Shown: in pieces, positions 33,905 through 42,727 of the stretch
Layout of the letters: each line of letters begins with the position of its first letter
Numbering within the stretch: the stretch's first letter is position 1
NCBI RefSeq assembly: GCF_003121405.1
Contig: NZ_QBUY01000024.1
Span: forward strand, 29,161 to 93,160
Direction of reading: 5' to 3'
Length of the DNA stretch: 64,000 nucleotides
DNA from: Paraburkholderia sp. C35
GTDB lineage: Bacteria > Pseudomonadota > Gammaproteobacteria > Burkholderiales > Burkholderiaceae
Notes under the pieces: generated by a model
The model's database searches: none
What the model saw: the letters and a program-made list of their open reading frames with translations, nothing else
Told to the model about the DNA's origin: nothing
Position numbers and translations under genes: made by a program

Positions 33905-34303
33905 TCACCCCGGATAGTTTTTGTGCATCCACGCGCTCGCTTCTTCGATGGAGCCAAATTCCTCAAGCACCTGTTCCGGCACGCCGGGACGCAGCGATAC
34001 GATCACCGCAAAGAAACGATCAGCGCTACCCCTGAGCACCGGGCGCGAGCGGTATTCGTTCCATCGCGTCATTTGCTGTTCCGCGAGCGCGCAGGCGGCC
34101 TCGTAGTCATCGGCTACGCCCCAGTACGTCGGCCGGTCCCATGCGCCGCCATTCAGACAGCGGACGTCGATCTTGCCGTCATCCATCGTCACGCCGAATG
34201 GCTTATCCCACCAGGCATCGAGTTCCGCTGCGCTGCGGTCCTCATTGGGCGTGTTGTCGAAGTTATCCGGCAATATCGGGTCAAGCGGAATACGGGCGGG
34301 CAT
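33905..34303 (-). CDS. Hypothetical protein, 132 aa
   Basis: Start at ATG 34303, preceded by GAGGAGCC. Alpha/beta, acidic; no family recognised. Lies between the two paralogous genes 33602 and 34376. Confidence 0.65.
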   Translation of the reverse strand: MPARIPLDPILPDNFDNTPNEDRSAAELDAWWDKPFGVTMDDGKIDVRCLNGGAWDRPTYWGVADDYEAACALAEQQMTRWNEYRSRPVLRGSADRFFAVIVSLRPGVPEQVLEEFGSIEEASAWMHKNYPG

Positions 34304-34375
34304 GGCTATGGCTCCTCTGTGGTGAACCCACATTTTGACGCATTCTCGCGGGCTCGCGCGGCGCGCTATGTCGCC

Positions 34376-34696
34376 TCAGAGAGACAGAATCCACGCGTCG
34401 CCTGCGTCCATCGCCTCGCAATGCGCCTCGTTCCGAAGGTACGCACCGTAGGCATCCACGACGCGCCCGGTATCTCCTGCCGCCCGCATCCATTCCCTGC
34501 GCGTCTCCCCGTCAAGGCAGTTCCACCAAGCAATGCCTGTACATGCCGCAGCCATCGGATCAGCCGGGTACACGCCGCCGCCCACTTCCACACCGTCTTG
34601 CAGCAAGCGCAATCGCCATCCCCCCCCAACTTCCGGCGCGCGCGGCAAAACCTCGTAGTCGCACCGCGTGCCGCCACTCCCGCCATCGCTCGCCAT
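34376..34696 (-). CDS. Hypothetical protein, paralogue of 33602
   Basis: 106 residues from ATG 34696, which has a perfect GGAGGAATT site; the longer frame to 34753 is unlikely. Related to the product of 33602 over most of its length. Function unknown. Confidence 0.7.
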   Translation of the reverse strand: MASDGGSGGTRCDYEVLPRAPEVGGGWRLRLLQDGVEVGGGVYPADPMAAACTGIAWWNCLDGETRREWMRAAGDTGRVVDAYGAYLRNEAHCEAMDAGDAWILSL

Positions 34697-34995
34697 AATT
34701 CCTCCAGGGTATCGTGAACCGCCATTGCGCCGCAACCGCAACAAAACATGCAAAGTTGTCGACCATGGCCAAAGCCCCGCCAGCCTTGGCTTTCAGCGAT
34801 TTATCGCCCCCGAAAACGACACAGTTGTCGATCAGGCTTTTTGCACGCCTGCTGCACAAAAGAAAAATCCGCCACGCGGGCGGATTTTTCGACTGCTTAG
34901 GTTGAAACTCACGAAGTTGTAAACAACCGTCGCTTTGGCCGGTCCAGTCCGGTAGTTCCATCGCCCGATAGACGCGATGCTATCACAGCCCGCCG
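34697..34995. other. Intergenic region with bidirectional terminator
   Basis: No gene seen. Contains the perfect hairpin AAAAATCCGCC/GGCGGATTTTT (34863-34873/34879-34889), a terminator that works in both directions, and two copies of AGTTGTCGA(C/T)CA about 60 nt apart on the + strand. The promoter for the three-gene minus unit 34696-33602 must lie here. Confidence 0.6.
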
Positions 34996-35403
34996 CTATC
35001 GGCGACCGATGCCGCGCATCTGCTTGCGCTTGCGCCGTTCCTGATTCACGCGGGCATTGAACAGCGCGCGCGCCTGCTTCTCGCGCCATATGTTCTCGCG
35101 CCGCAGTTGTCCGGCCTCGCTGCGCCGCTCATAGGGCGGCTCGCATTCGGCCTTGAACTCGACGGGCTGGCGCAGGTAGTCAAGCCGTCCTAGCAAGCCG
35201 TCTAGCGTTTTCTGCGGCATTTGCGGCGGTTCCATTCGGACTATTGCGTCGATGAAGCGGTCGAACTGCTCAGGGTCCACCGGGGTTAGCTCGATGGTGC
35301 CGCTCATTGGTACGCACTCGAATGCTTTCTCGACGGCCGCTATCTCGCGCACGATATCCCCGCTATACGAGAGCGAGCCACAGACAATGACAATTCCTCG
35401 CAT
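34996..35403 (-). CDS. Hypothetical protein, 135 aa
   Basis: ATG 35403 preceded by GGAGATT. N-terminus (GIVIVCGSLSYSGDIVREI) resembles a Rossmann-like nucleotide-binding start, and the C-terminal 50 residues are very basic. Function unknown. Last gene of the long minus operon, ending at the terminator. Confidence 0.65.
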   Translation of the reverse strand: MRGIVIVCGSLSYSGDIVREIAAVEKAFECVPMSGTIELTPVDPEQFDRFIDAIVRMEPPQMPQKTLDGLLGRLDYLRQPVEFKAECEPPYERRSEAGQLRRENIWREKQARALFNARVNQERRKRKQMRGIGRR

Positions 35404-35404
35404 A

Positions 35405-35611
35405 TCAGAATCTCCACTTTGCGCCGAGCTTGACCTTAGCGCCCTTCTCATCGGAATAGGTGACCGTCGCGCTTACCCGCGGCGATGGCGGGATTTCCGC
35501 GTATGCCACGCAACACGAGACGTCTAGCGTGTCGGGATTAATGACCGGCACCACCTGCACATGGGCGCAGCCCGACAGCACTGCGCCGACCAACAGCCAC
35601 ATGCGGATCAT
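35405..35611 (-). CDS. Small lipoprotein (o-spanin-like?)
   Basis: 68 residues starting at ATG 35611 with signal peptide MIRMWLLVGAVLSGC: LSGC is a lipobox, so the mature protein is anchored at Cys. Pro-rich C-terminal part. In a cluster of small membrane proteins and directly after a holin-like gene, it could be an outer-membrane spanin, or a superinfection-exclusion lipoprotein. Confidence 0.7.
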   Translation of the reverse strand: MIRMWLLVGAVLSGCAHVQVVPVINPDTLDVSCCVAYAEIPPSPRVSATVTYSDEKGAKVKLGAKWRF

Positions 35612-35823
35612 CCGTGCGGGCCTCGCAGGCCGCCCGCCCTGTAGATCTGCCAACACAGGATGAGCGCCAGCACGGCAATCAGGAACGTGCCAGTTTTGGG
35701 ATGCGAGTCGAGAAACACGACAGCGGCCGTCAAGCCTTTGAGCCACCACGTCAGCACGATGAGCGCGAGCGTCAGAGGCGAGAGCAAGGCATTTACCGCG
35801 AGTTCGATGAGGCGTTCTTTCAT
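35608..35823 (-). CDS. Holin-like membrane protein
   Basis: 71 residues with two hydrophobic segments (about 12-37 and 46-62), short charged N-terminus and C-terminal PHG end. Size and two-pass topology fit a class II holin, but it could also be an unrelated membrane protein. ATGA overlap with the lipoprotein gene. Confidence 0.6.
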   Translation of the reverse strand: MKERLIELAVNALLSPLTLALIVLTWWLKGLTAAVVFLDSHPKTGTFLIAVLALILCWQIYRAGGLRGPHG

Positions 35824-36128
35824 TGCTCACCTCGCGCGCTTTCGCGGCCTGCGCCAATGCCGATCAGCAACAGGAACACGACGAGCGCGTGCGTGCGCAA
35901 CGCGCTATCGGCCGTGAAGGCGTGACCCGGCTCGCCGATGGTTTCGATCACCACTACCACGGAGAACACGAGCACCGCGACGACAAGCGCGCTCACGCCG
36001 CGACGGAAGATGAAGCCGCCGACAAAGCGCGCCGCCGCGAACAGCAATTCAGCCAGGACGATCAACGCCTTGCCGAGATACGAGCCGATGACGATGACGA
36101 CGAAAAACAGCACTTCCCTGAAATTCAT
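35820..36128 (-). CDS. Membrane protein, 102 aa
   Basis: From ATG 36128 (GAAGGAAAC upstream): three likely membrane segments (about 5-32, 42-60, 78-95). Position next to the holin-like gene suggests a role in lysis control or envelope modification. Confidence 0.6.
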   Translation of the reverse strand: MNFREVLFFVVIVIGSYLGKALIVLAELLFAAARFVGGFIFRRGVSALVVAVLVFSVVVVIETIGEPGHAFTADSALRTHALVVFLLLIGIGAGRESARGEQ

Positions 36129-36325
36129 TGCGTTTCCTTCTGTTGAGCCCGCACGCGGGCGAGTTGTTCGGACACGAGCGCATGACGCGTTTCGAGCCAG
36201 TTGTATTGGTGCTGGAAGTCTTCTGCGCGCTTGCGGTGCGAGTGGCACGCGACCGCGCACCACGCCCACCCGGCGATAGCCAGCACCGCCAGCACTGAGA
36301 GAGTGATGACGGCACCGACCATCAC
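36125..36325 (-). CDS. Membrane-anchored coiled-coil protein (i-spanin-like?)
   Basis: 66 residues: N-terminal hydrophobic anchor (about 3-25) followed by a charged helix (HRKRAEDFQHQYNWLETRHALVSEQLARVRA). This architecture is that of inner-membrane spanins, and a lipoprotein lies two genes downstream. Short for a spanin, so uncertain. Confidence 0.55.
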   Translation of the reverse strand: MMVGAVITLSVLAVLAIAGWAWCAVACHSHRKRAEDFQHQYNWLETRHALVSEQLARVRAQQKETQ

Positions 36326-37089
36326 GCGCCGCCTACTACGCGACCCAAATCACCCTTGTGGCCTCTCGCGCCGGTGCCGCCAATCGAGCGGTGCGTTTTC
36401 GCGTCGCAAACCTCACCGTCGCGCTCAAACGTCTGAGCGGCAACAGTGGGCGCAGGATCAGCCACGAGACGGCCGACAAGTGCGGTCGATTCGAAGCCGT
36501 CAACCGTGAGCCGCACCTCGTTGCCCTCGCGCCCGAGCGGGCCGATCACGTATGCCGCGCACAGGTCACCGACCATCACCGCATACCTGATGTTCGGTGC
36601 GGCGGCGCGCGACGCGTTGCGGGCCGTTTTACGGGCCTGCATGGCCTGCCTGATGGTGGCGCCGCCGTAACGCTGCTTAAAGGCCGCCGCGCCCGCATAC
36701 GTGGCCGCCGTATATCCGTCCTCGCCATCGACAATGACGCGCGCCGCGAGCCCTTGCTCGAACAGCGCTTCACGGCCTGCCTTGCTAGGCACGTCGCCAT
36801 CCCACAGCGGGCCGCGCTCGATCAGGCCGATGAGCGTATCGAGCGCGCCGCCATTGGCGTCGAGCAGCGCCTGCGCGCGTTCGGCCGGGCTCACGCTGAT
36901 ACCGTGCGAGTGGCCCGGATCAGTGATCGTGTGCGCGTGTGCGTGCGAGTGACCGACAACCAACGGTGCGATGCCATGCGAGTGGCCCGGCACAGCGGTG
37001 ACGAAACCGTGATCGTGCGTGCCGCCATTGCGGACCATGTCAAAGGCGTGCGGGTTTGCCGCCAGCAATTCGTCGCGAATGTCGCTCAT
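36322..37089 (-). CDS. His-rich protein with collar-like HxH repeats
   Basis: 255 residues. Residues about 24-65 carry repeated HDH, HSH, HSHAHAH, HSH motifs separated by GD/GP turns, as in the metal-binding tip of collar-type fibres (compare the fibre at 4703). The rest is alpha/beta with no family recognised. Probably virion-associated or a fibre-derived protein; its place beside small membrane proteins is unusual. Confidence 0.6.
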   Translation of the reverse strand: MSDIRDELLAANPHAFDMVRNGGTHDHGFVTAVPGHSHGIAPLVVGHSHAHAHTITDPGHSHGISVSPAERAQALLDANGGALDTLIGLIERGPLWDGDVPSKAGREALFEQGLAARVIVDGEDGYTAATYAGAAAFKQRYGGATIRQAMQARKTARNASRAAAPNIRYAVMVGDLCAAYVIGPLGREGNEVRLTVDGFESTALVGRLVADPAPTVAAQTFERDGEVCDAKTHRSIGGTGARGHKGDLGRVVGGA

Positions 37090-37190
37090 TTATTCACCTG
37101 TTGCGTTGACTGTTGCGGATTGAAGGGGTTGCAGCCGTGCGCGACGGCCTGCCAGAAAATGGCCCATACGAGCCACGGATTGAGGCCCAT
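37086..37190 (-). CDS. Very small membrane peptide, 34 aa
   Basis: ATG at 37190 inside a longer frame: a short hydrophobic stretch (LNPWLVWAIFWQAVAHGC) and a Gln-rich tail. Stop overlaps the next start. Existence likely only because of the tight packing. Confidence 0.4.
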   Translation of the reverse strand: MGLNPWLVWAIFWQAVAHGCNPFNPQQSTQQVNK

Positions 37191-37192
37191 GC

Positions 37193-37408
37193 TTACGCGA
37201 CCTGTTGCGGCATCGAGAGGCGGCGCGAGTAACGCCGGATCAGGACGGCCGTGAGGATGAAGCCGCCAGCAAGGGCGAACGCCACGAGCAGCGCCACGAG
37301 CACGAACGCGCCGCCCAATGCGCGCGACTCGCGCCAGATGCCGCCGACGGACCAACAATTGATCCAGCTAACGACAAAATTCAGTGCGAGCATCAATGCG
37401 ATGGCCAT
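37193..37408 (-). CDS. Small membrane protein, 71 aa
   Basis: ATG 37408 with AGGGGAAAAG upstream. Two membrane segments (about 3-20 and 33-57), Arg-rich end. Adjacent to other small membrane proteins of this block. Confidence 0.6.
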   Translation of the reverse strand: MAIALMLALNFVVSWINCWSVGGIWRESRALGGAFVLVALLVAFALAGGFILTAVLIRRYSRRLSMPQQVA

Positions 37409-37710
37409 TACTTTTCCCCTTTGTTGCTCACCATTGCGAGCGGATTGACGATGGATTGCGCAATGAGCAGGCGTACAAATTCGTCGCGCCGCTCGTAATA
37501 GCCGTTGTTGTCCGGAATGAGGTCCATTGCGCGCATGAGCTGGGCGCGCTCGCGCTCTTTGTCCACGCGCGCCATTTCGAGTGTGGCGAGGTCGGCCTGC
37601 GCCTTTTTGATGGCGGCACGCAAGGCGCTTTCCTCTGACTCGCTCTTGTCGATTTCCTCGTACAGCACGCGCACGCGCGCGACCGTGTGTGCGTCGGGAA
37701 AGCCGCTCAT
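37408..37710 (-). CDS. Coiled-coil protein, 100 aa
   Basis: Helical charged protein with coiled coil (about residues 12-65: YEEIDKSESEESALRAAIKKAQADLATLE). Unknown function. ATGA-coupled to the upstream gene. Confidence 0.65.
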   Translation of the reverse strand: MSGFPDAHTVARVRVLYEEIDKSESEESALRAAIKKAQADLATLEMARVDKERERAQLMRAMDLIPDNNGYYERRDEFVRLLIAQSIVNPLAMVSNKGEK

Positions 37711-38267
37711 GCCAGTTCCCCGATGCGGTGCAGGCGTTGCATGGTTGCCTCGATAACGCGCCGCCCGAATGCTTCGAGAATCGCGTCTCCGTGGTCACCC
37801 GGCTCGACGTTCGCGAGAATCGTGCGGGCGTCCTCTTTCATGCCGTTGTAAAGGCCGATCATTTCGGCGCGCGTGAGCAGTTGCGCCGCCTCGCTTGCCA
37901 GCGTCACGTCCGAGCCGCGCAGCAGAATGCAGCGGAAACGCCTGCCTTCGTTGTGCGCCTTGTCCGTCTCTGCGCGGATCATGTCAGCGAGTTCGGTCCA
38001 GAAGTGGTGCGGCGCGTCCATCGGGACGGTCACGAAAACCGTATCGGCATCGCTCGCCGCCTTGACCTGCGCGAACGTCTCTTGCACAACCGGATCAGAG
38101 ACGGGCACCGTATGGGTCAGCGCGCCATCGAGGGTGACCGTGCCATCAAAGTGCGCCTCGCGGTCGAAACTCACCACGCCGCCGAGCACGAGGTGCCCGC
38201 CCTTGATCGTGATTTCGACCGGGCCGGTGCTGTCCGGCGAAATGCGGATATTCATATCGCCGCTCAT
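37707..38267 (-). CDS. Hypothetical protein, 186 aa
   Basis: Start ATG 38267 with AGGTGAAGG. The first 70 residues (ISPDSTGPVEITIKGGHLVLGGVVSFDREAHFDGT) are beta-rich like a small virion domain, the rest helical. Not recognised. Confidence 0.65.
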   Translation of the reverse strand: MSGDMNIRISPDSTGPVEITIKGGHLVLGGVVSFDREAHFDGTVTLDGALTHTVPVSDPVVQETFAQVKAASDADTVFVTVPMDAPHHFWTELADMIRAETDKAHNEGRRFRCILLRGSDVTLASEAAQLLTRAEMIGLYNGMKEDARTILANVEPGDHGDAILEAFGRRVIEATMQRLHRIGELA

Positions 38268-38821
38268 GCCTTCACCTGCGCCGGTTGTTGCAGGGCAATC
38301 GTGCGCTCGCATGCCAGGCGGATTCCTTCGAGCACGAGGCGACGCTCTTTGGTCTTTTCCTGCGTGAGCGCATCGGCGGCGATGGCCTGAATCACTTCGA
38401 GCGGGTCCGCATCGTGCGCCAGCACAATCGACGTCTCGACACCGCGCACGAGCCCGGCATTCTTAAAGAGCTTGTCGAGCGCGTTGGTCGGCATCTTGCG
38501 AGTGATCGGGAATGCCTGCGCGACGGCGGGCGCGGCCGGTACAGCGGGCGGCGTAGGCTCAGGCGGCGGCGCGTCGATCACTTCCATTTCGCCATTCGCC
38601 CACGAGTCTTCCATGTTGTTTTCGTCGGCTCCCTGCACCTGCAGGGCGTGCGCCTTGACGTCCGACCAGTTCATATTGTTCTGCGCCCAGTCGGCGAGGT
38701 CATCATCATCCGCAACGCGCCTGCCCTTGTAGTAGCCGTTGTACGAGTCCTCTACGACCTTGGCGGGGATATGCCACTTGCTGCCGTCGAGAGCCGTCAG
38801 CGCGATTACCTTGTTCGTCAT
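38264..38821 (-). CDS. Hypothetical protein, 185 aa
   Basis: From ATG 38821. Acidic N-terminus, Pro/Ala linker (about residues 85-105), helical C-terminus. No family recognised. ATGA overlap with the gene downstream. Confidence 0.65.
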   Translation of the reverse strand: MTNKVIALTALDGSKWHIPAKVVEDSYNGYYKGRRVADDDDLADWAQNNMNWSDVKAHALQVQGADENNMEDSWANGEMEVIDAPPPEPTPPAVPAAPAVAQAFPITRKMPTNALDKLFKNAGLVRGVETSIVLAHDADPLEVIQAIAADALTQEKTKERRLVLEGIRLACERTIALQQPAQVKA

Positions 38822-38841
38822 AGTTATGGGTTGGTTGAGGG

Positions 38842-39117
38842 TTATTCCGTCGCCTGCGTGGCGGCCTGTTGCTGCTGTTTCTTGTTCGCGTAGTACGTGC
38901 GTTTGCTGTCCAGAATCCGGGCCTTGTGCCGCCCGTAGTGCGCCTTTACCGTCACACGCGAGCGCGCGCGGTTGCACTCCACGCACAGGCCCGACTTCAC
39001 ATAGCGCTCGACCGTATGGCCGTGGCGGCACGCCTTGCCGGTATAGAAGCGCACGAGCCCGGCCGCTTCTGCATCGGTGCGACTGATTATCGAGAGGGGT
39101 TTTTCCTTACCGTCCAT
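38842..39117 (-). CDS. Endonuclease VII-like small zinc protein
   Basis: 91 residues. The pattern FYTGKACRHGHTVERYVKSG followed by LCVECN (CxxH and CxxC) is that of the zinc-binding, His-metal part of phage endonuclease VII/HNH proteins; the rest is a basic, Gln-rich tail. Directly downstream of the terminase large subunit, where HNH-type nucleases often sit and assist packaging. Confidence 0.65.
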   Translation of the reverse strand: MDGKEKPLSIISRTDAEAAGLVRFYTGKACRHGHTVERYVKSGLCVECNRARSRVTVKAHYGRHKARILDSKRTYYANKKQQQQAATQATE

Positions 39118-39125
39118 CGGTTTTC

Positions 39126-40679
39126 CTAGTTCGCCGGCGCGGCGTTTTGTGCGGCCTGTTGCTGCAATCTCTCCATCACGCGAGCGCGCGCGGCGGCCTT
39201 GTTGTCGGCACCCGCGCCGGTGTCAAAGTCCTCTGCGAGCGAGACGGTCGCGTTCTCCAGAAAAACGAATGAGCATGTGTCCCAAATGTCCGGCGAGGGG
39301 ATGCCCTCTTTGCGCATGTCGTCTTTCTTCGCGATCACGCGGCGGGCCTTTTCGTCATAGCTGTAGGGAATGCGTGAGCCCTGTTCCACGAGCTTTTTGA
39401 CGAACGACTTAGGCACGTCCGCAGAGATACCGAACCGACCTTCCTGCACCGCGCGCGAGAGGCCGCAGATAGCCTGCGCACGCTGGTTGAAATACCGTTC
39501 CTTGTATTCCGTGGCGAAGTTCGGCGCGCCCCAATTGACCTTTGTGTAGTTGGCGAAGCCGTCAAGGTCCAGTTGCTTGCACACGATCAGGCCCATACCG
39601 CCCGCGTCGATCAGTGCGTTCGAGTTCGGTCGCTCGCGCGATTCCGTGATTACATGGCCGTGCAGTTCGGCCGGATTGATGGTGTTCGAGTGCAGCGGCA
39701 CGGTCGTAAGCTGCGCACGGCGCGCGTCCGGGCCGTATTCGCCCTGGCCGTTGACCTTGAACGCAGGCATAACCGACCAGTCGCGATAGCCGCCACCTGC
39801 GACGTCGAGCGGCAGCAGCCAGCCGTAAGGCTCGCCCGGCTTGATGACTTCGAGCCCGTATGCCGCCTCGATAGCTTTCGGACCAAGTAGAAAGCGGCTG
39901 CTGTTCTCAGGGAACTCGCCGAGCACCTTGATCGAATATTCTTCTTCGGTGTACTGCTGCCGCTTTTCCAGAATGAACGCGGCCGACACAATCGGCGATT
40001 CCTCGCTGTTGAACACGAGGGCATTCCACACGCCGCCATGATCGCGGCTCAGTTTGTGGTGCGTGTCGTAGAAAAAGCCCGTCGGCCGGGTCGGCTGCGA
40101 CGCAATGGCAATGCGGTTGTTCGCGTCCGTGAGGGAGCCGGTGATAACGCCGAAATTCGAGTCGGGAATACCCGACGCCTCATCGCCTAGCCACAGCAGC
40201 CAGTCACGGTGCGCACCTGCGAGGTTTTCAGGGGAGCCACGCGGCGCGGTCTTTGCGATGACAAACCAGTTGAGCTTGAAGCCCTTCACATAGACGCGCT
40301 CAGACTCAATCTCGAAATACTCCCTGATCCACGACTGCGGGCCGTTCTGGATTTTGGTCGAGAGGTCGGCGAACTCTTTCCAGACACCATCCGATACGGT
40401 CGTGATCTTCGGCGCGGTGAGGATTGTGTTCGAGCAGAAGTAACAGAGCAGGTGCCACAGGGCGATGATGGCAAAGCCCGACGTCTTGCCCGTACCGTGG
40501 CCCGACGATACCGAGGTGCGCGAGCCCGGATCACTGACGCTCTGGAATAGCTCGATCTGCTGCCACGTCGGCACAAGCCCGCATACCTCGATAGCGAAGC
40601 GCACGCAATCGAACGCGTACCGCTCGACAAACGAGCGATAGCGGGCGTCCAGCGGCAGCGAGATACGGGTTTGCGCCAC
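39126..40679 (-). CDS. terL: Terminase large subunit
   Basis: 517 residues, the packaging motor ATPase-nuclease. Walker A SGHGTGKT at residues 59-66, Walker B LLWLGDEA at 161-168 with catalytic Glu167. The C-terminal nuclease has conserved acids: Asp292 (LDVAGG), Asp358 (LIDAGG) and Asp464/467 (PDIWD). Length is usual for the family. Immediately downstream of the small-subunit gene and separated by 8 nt from the HNH-like gene. Confidence 0.93.
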   Translation of the reverse strand: MAQTRISLPLDARYRSFVERYAFDCVRFAIEVCGLVPTWQQIELFQSVSDPGSRTSVSSGHGTGKTSGFAIIALWHLLCYFCSNTILTAPKITTVSDGVWKEFADLSTKIQNGPQSWIREYFEIESERVYVKGFKLNWFVIAKTAPRGSPENLAGAHRDWLLWLGDEASGIPDSNFGVITGSLTDANNRIAIASQPTRPTGFFYDTHHKLSRDHGGVWNALVFNSEESPIVSAAFILEKRQQYTEEEYSIKVLGEFPENSSRFLLGPKAIEAAYGLEVIKPGEPYGWLLPLDVAGGGYRDWSVMPAFKVNGQGEYGPDARRAQLTTVPLHSNTINPAELHGHVITESRERPNSNALIDAGGMGLIVCKQLDLDGFANYTKVNWGAPNFATEYKERYFNQRAQAICGLSRAVQEGRFGISADVPKSFVKKLVEQGSRIPYSYDEKARRVIAKKDDMRKEGIPSPDIWDTCSFVFLENATVSLAEDFDTGAGADNKAAARARVMERLQQQAAQNAAPAN

Positions 40680-41519
40680 TTACTCGCCCTGCCCGTTCTG
40701 TTCGCCTAGCTGCAATTCCGCCTGCTTGCGGGCCTCTGCCTCTGCACGAGCACGCGCCGCCCGCTCGATACCCTGCCGGTACACCTCGTTCAATTCGTCG
40801 GTTGTGGCGGTCGTGACGGCCGTCGTGACCTGCGCATCAACCTGCTCGCGCCATCCGGCGATGTTCTTCAGTGCAAGGGTTGCGAGGCGCGACTCATATT
40901 GGCCGCCCAAACCGCCCTCTTGAAGCAATGCCGACTGCAAATCCCGGCTACGCGCGTAGGCGTAAGAAAATTCCGGGTGCTTGAGGGTCTTACCGTCCTT
41001 TTCGGTCGCTACAGACCAGTCGTGAAGGGTCTGCCGCGTGCCCCCGATTGAGTCGGCGAAACGTTCGAGCGTCGGGAAGCGATTGAGCACGGTTTCAGTG
41101 ACCGTCATCGGCTTGCCTTCCTTATCGGCCTTGGTCACCTCTACTGAGCGCTCGACGTCAATGCGAAAGAACGCAAGGATCATGTCTACGAACTCATCGC
41201 GGTAGACAGTCGGCCGCCCTACCAGTCGCTTGAGCACGCTGGCCGTTTCTTTCTTCTCTACGGGCGGCATGGGTGCGGGCGTGCCGGCTTTCAGCGGATT
41301 CGCTCCCTTACGCTGCGCCGGTGCCTTGGCGGCCTTCCTAGCCGGTGCCTGCTTCGCCGGTGCGGCCTTCTTTGCGGGCACCTTGCGCGCCGCCTGAGGC
41401 TTTGCCTTCCCCTTAGGCGCGGGCGCATCTTTGCCCGGCTGCTTGGCGGGTTGATTCTCAGGTTGATCGTTTGCGCTCTTACCTGCGCGCCGCCCACCCG
41501 GTGTCTTGCGAGTTGCCAT
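40680..41519 (-). CDS. Terminase small subunit-like protein with basic tail
   Basis: 279 residues upstream of terL. Residues about 100-230 hold a homeodomain-like DNA-binding start (FPTLERFADSIGGTRQTLHDW) and a helical part (YARSRDLQSALLQEGGLGGQ ... NIAGW) typical of small terminase subunits. The first about 85 residues are a Lys/Ala/Pro-rich tail resembling histone H1, unusual for this family. It would recognise the packaging site. Confidence 0.75.
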   Translation of the reverse strand: MATRKTPGGRRAGKSANDQPENQPAKQPGKDAPAPKGKAKPQAARKVPAKKAAPAKQAPARKAAKAPAQRKGANPLKAGTPAPMPPVEKKETASVLKRLVGRPTVYRDEFVDMILAFFRIDVERSVEVTKADKEGKPMTVTETVLNRFPTLERFADSIGGTRQTLHDWSVATEKDGKTLKHPEFSYAYARSRDLQSALLQEGGLGGQYESRLATLALKNIAGWREQVDAQVTTAVTTATTDELNEVYRQGIERAARARAEAEARKQAELQLGEQNGQGE

Positions 41520-41546
41520 GTGTTTCCTTACGTGTGTGAGCGTGCG

Positions 41547-42254
41547 TTAGCCGTCGAGCCCTAGCTCTTGCTGGCTGTAGCGTTCGGTGAGGTATTCGAT
41601 CGGTTTGAGGCGGCCCGCGCGCAGTTCATCGAAATAGCTGTCGATGGCGCGATAGCGCATTACCTTCTGGCGAAGCGGAGCGACGGCCTGCGAGAGCTTT
41701 TCGGCGGCGATGACAAGTGCGGAACTGCCGCGTACTTCTTCGATGCCGTGCTTACGGGCGATGGCGAGTGCCTGCTCGACCTCATGCGCGGCTGTACTCA
41801 CGCGCTCGAAGTCCTCAGGCACCGGCTGCGTCTGACTGGTGTACTGGATCATCACCGTGGCGAACTGAGCAGCGAGCCCGCCCAATATCGACTCAGCACC
41901 GCGCATGAGTGCGTGCTGATGTGCGACGCGGCCGTCAAACTCCATGTGCGGCGAGAGCCCCAACAGGAAATCGCACGAGACGGCGTACACGTCGGATGCC
42001 TGCCGCAGGAACTGGTGATCGCGCGGCGTGGGCCGGTCACCCGACTCAATGAGGCTGATCTGCGTCGAGTTCTTGTAGCCAAAGCGTTCGGCCGCCTCTA
42101 CGGCGGTCATACCCGACATGACGCGCGCTACGATCAGATTGAAACGCAACGTCTCCAAGTCCTCAGGCTTGTTCTTGTTGCGCACGAAGCGCTTGAGAGC
42201 TTGCCGGACCTGCGCGTCGCGCTGCGCGTCCGTGACGGCTGTTTTGTTTTTCAT
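41547..42254 (-). CDS. XRE-type HTH protein, 235 aa
   Basis: Residues about 36-95 form an HTH (LRFNLIVARVMSGMTAVEAAERFGYKNSTQISLIESG) of the XRE type. The remaining 140 residues are helical with no S24 peptidase motif, so it is not a classical cleavable repressor. It may regulate the packaging/late genes that follow. ATGA overlap with 42251. Confidence 0.75.
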   Translation of the reverse strand: MKNKTAVTDAQRDAQVRQALKRFVRNKNKPEDLETLRFNLIVARVMSGMTAVEAAERFGYKNSTQISLIESGDRPTPRDHQFLRQASDVYAVSCDFLLGLSPHMEFDGRVAHQHALMRGAESILGGLAAQFATVMIQYTSQTQPVPEDFERVSTAAHEVEQALAIARKHGIEEVRGSSALVIAAEKLSQAVAPLRQKVMRYRAIDSYFDELRAGRLKPIEYLTERYSQQELGLDG

Positions 42255-42724
42255 CCGACGAACCCCAATATGCGGTCTACCCGCTCGTTGATAACCGCGT
42301 CCAACTGGGCGCGGGTGTAGGTCACGAGCACGTTTTGCAGCAGTACGTCGATTGCCTTGCTGTAAAGCTGCTCGAAGTCTTCTTCTGGCATCGAACCAAA
42401 CGCGATGCTTTTCGGTGTCACGCGCACGCTGCCGTTAAGCCGCGTGCTCACGTCGAAATAGCCAGCGAGAATCGTCACGTCGGCGCGGAACTGCTCGAAC
42501 GTCGATTGCACCTCGTACCCCTTGTGGAAGCGCGGCGGCGGCTCCCATGCCTCATAGCCGATCTGCAACAGGGCGAAGAACTTCCGATGGAAGCGCGGAT
42601 TGCGCACGCGCTTTAGATCGGAGCGGATGAGCTTGCCGACGGGCAGCTTGGCGGCGAGTTCGGCCTGTTCGGCATCGGCGGGCACGAAAGAGCCGTCCGG
42701 GCGCTTGATGAGCAGCACTTCCAC
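42251..42724 (-). CDS. DUF1367 protein
   Basis: 157 residues; RNPRFHRKFFALLQIGYEAW, then FRADVTILAGYF and SIAFGSMPEEDFEQLYSKAIDVLL are the conserved parts of phage DUF1367, whose function is unknown. Usually adjacent to replication and nuclease genes, as here. Confidence 0.85.
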   Translation of the reverse strand: MEVLLIKRPDGSFVPADAEQAELAAKLPVGKLIRSDLKRVRNPRFHRKFFALLQIGYEAWEPPPRFHKGYEVQSTFEQFRADVTILAGYFDVSTRLNGSVRVTPKSIAFGSMPEEDFEQLYSKAIDVLLQNVLVTYTRAQLDAVINERVDRILGFVG

Positions 42725-42727
42725 CCG

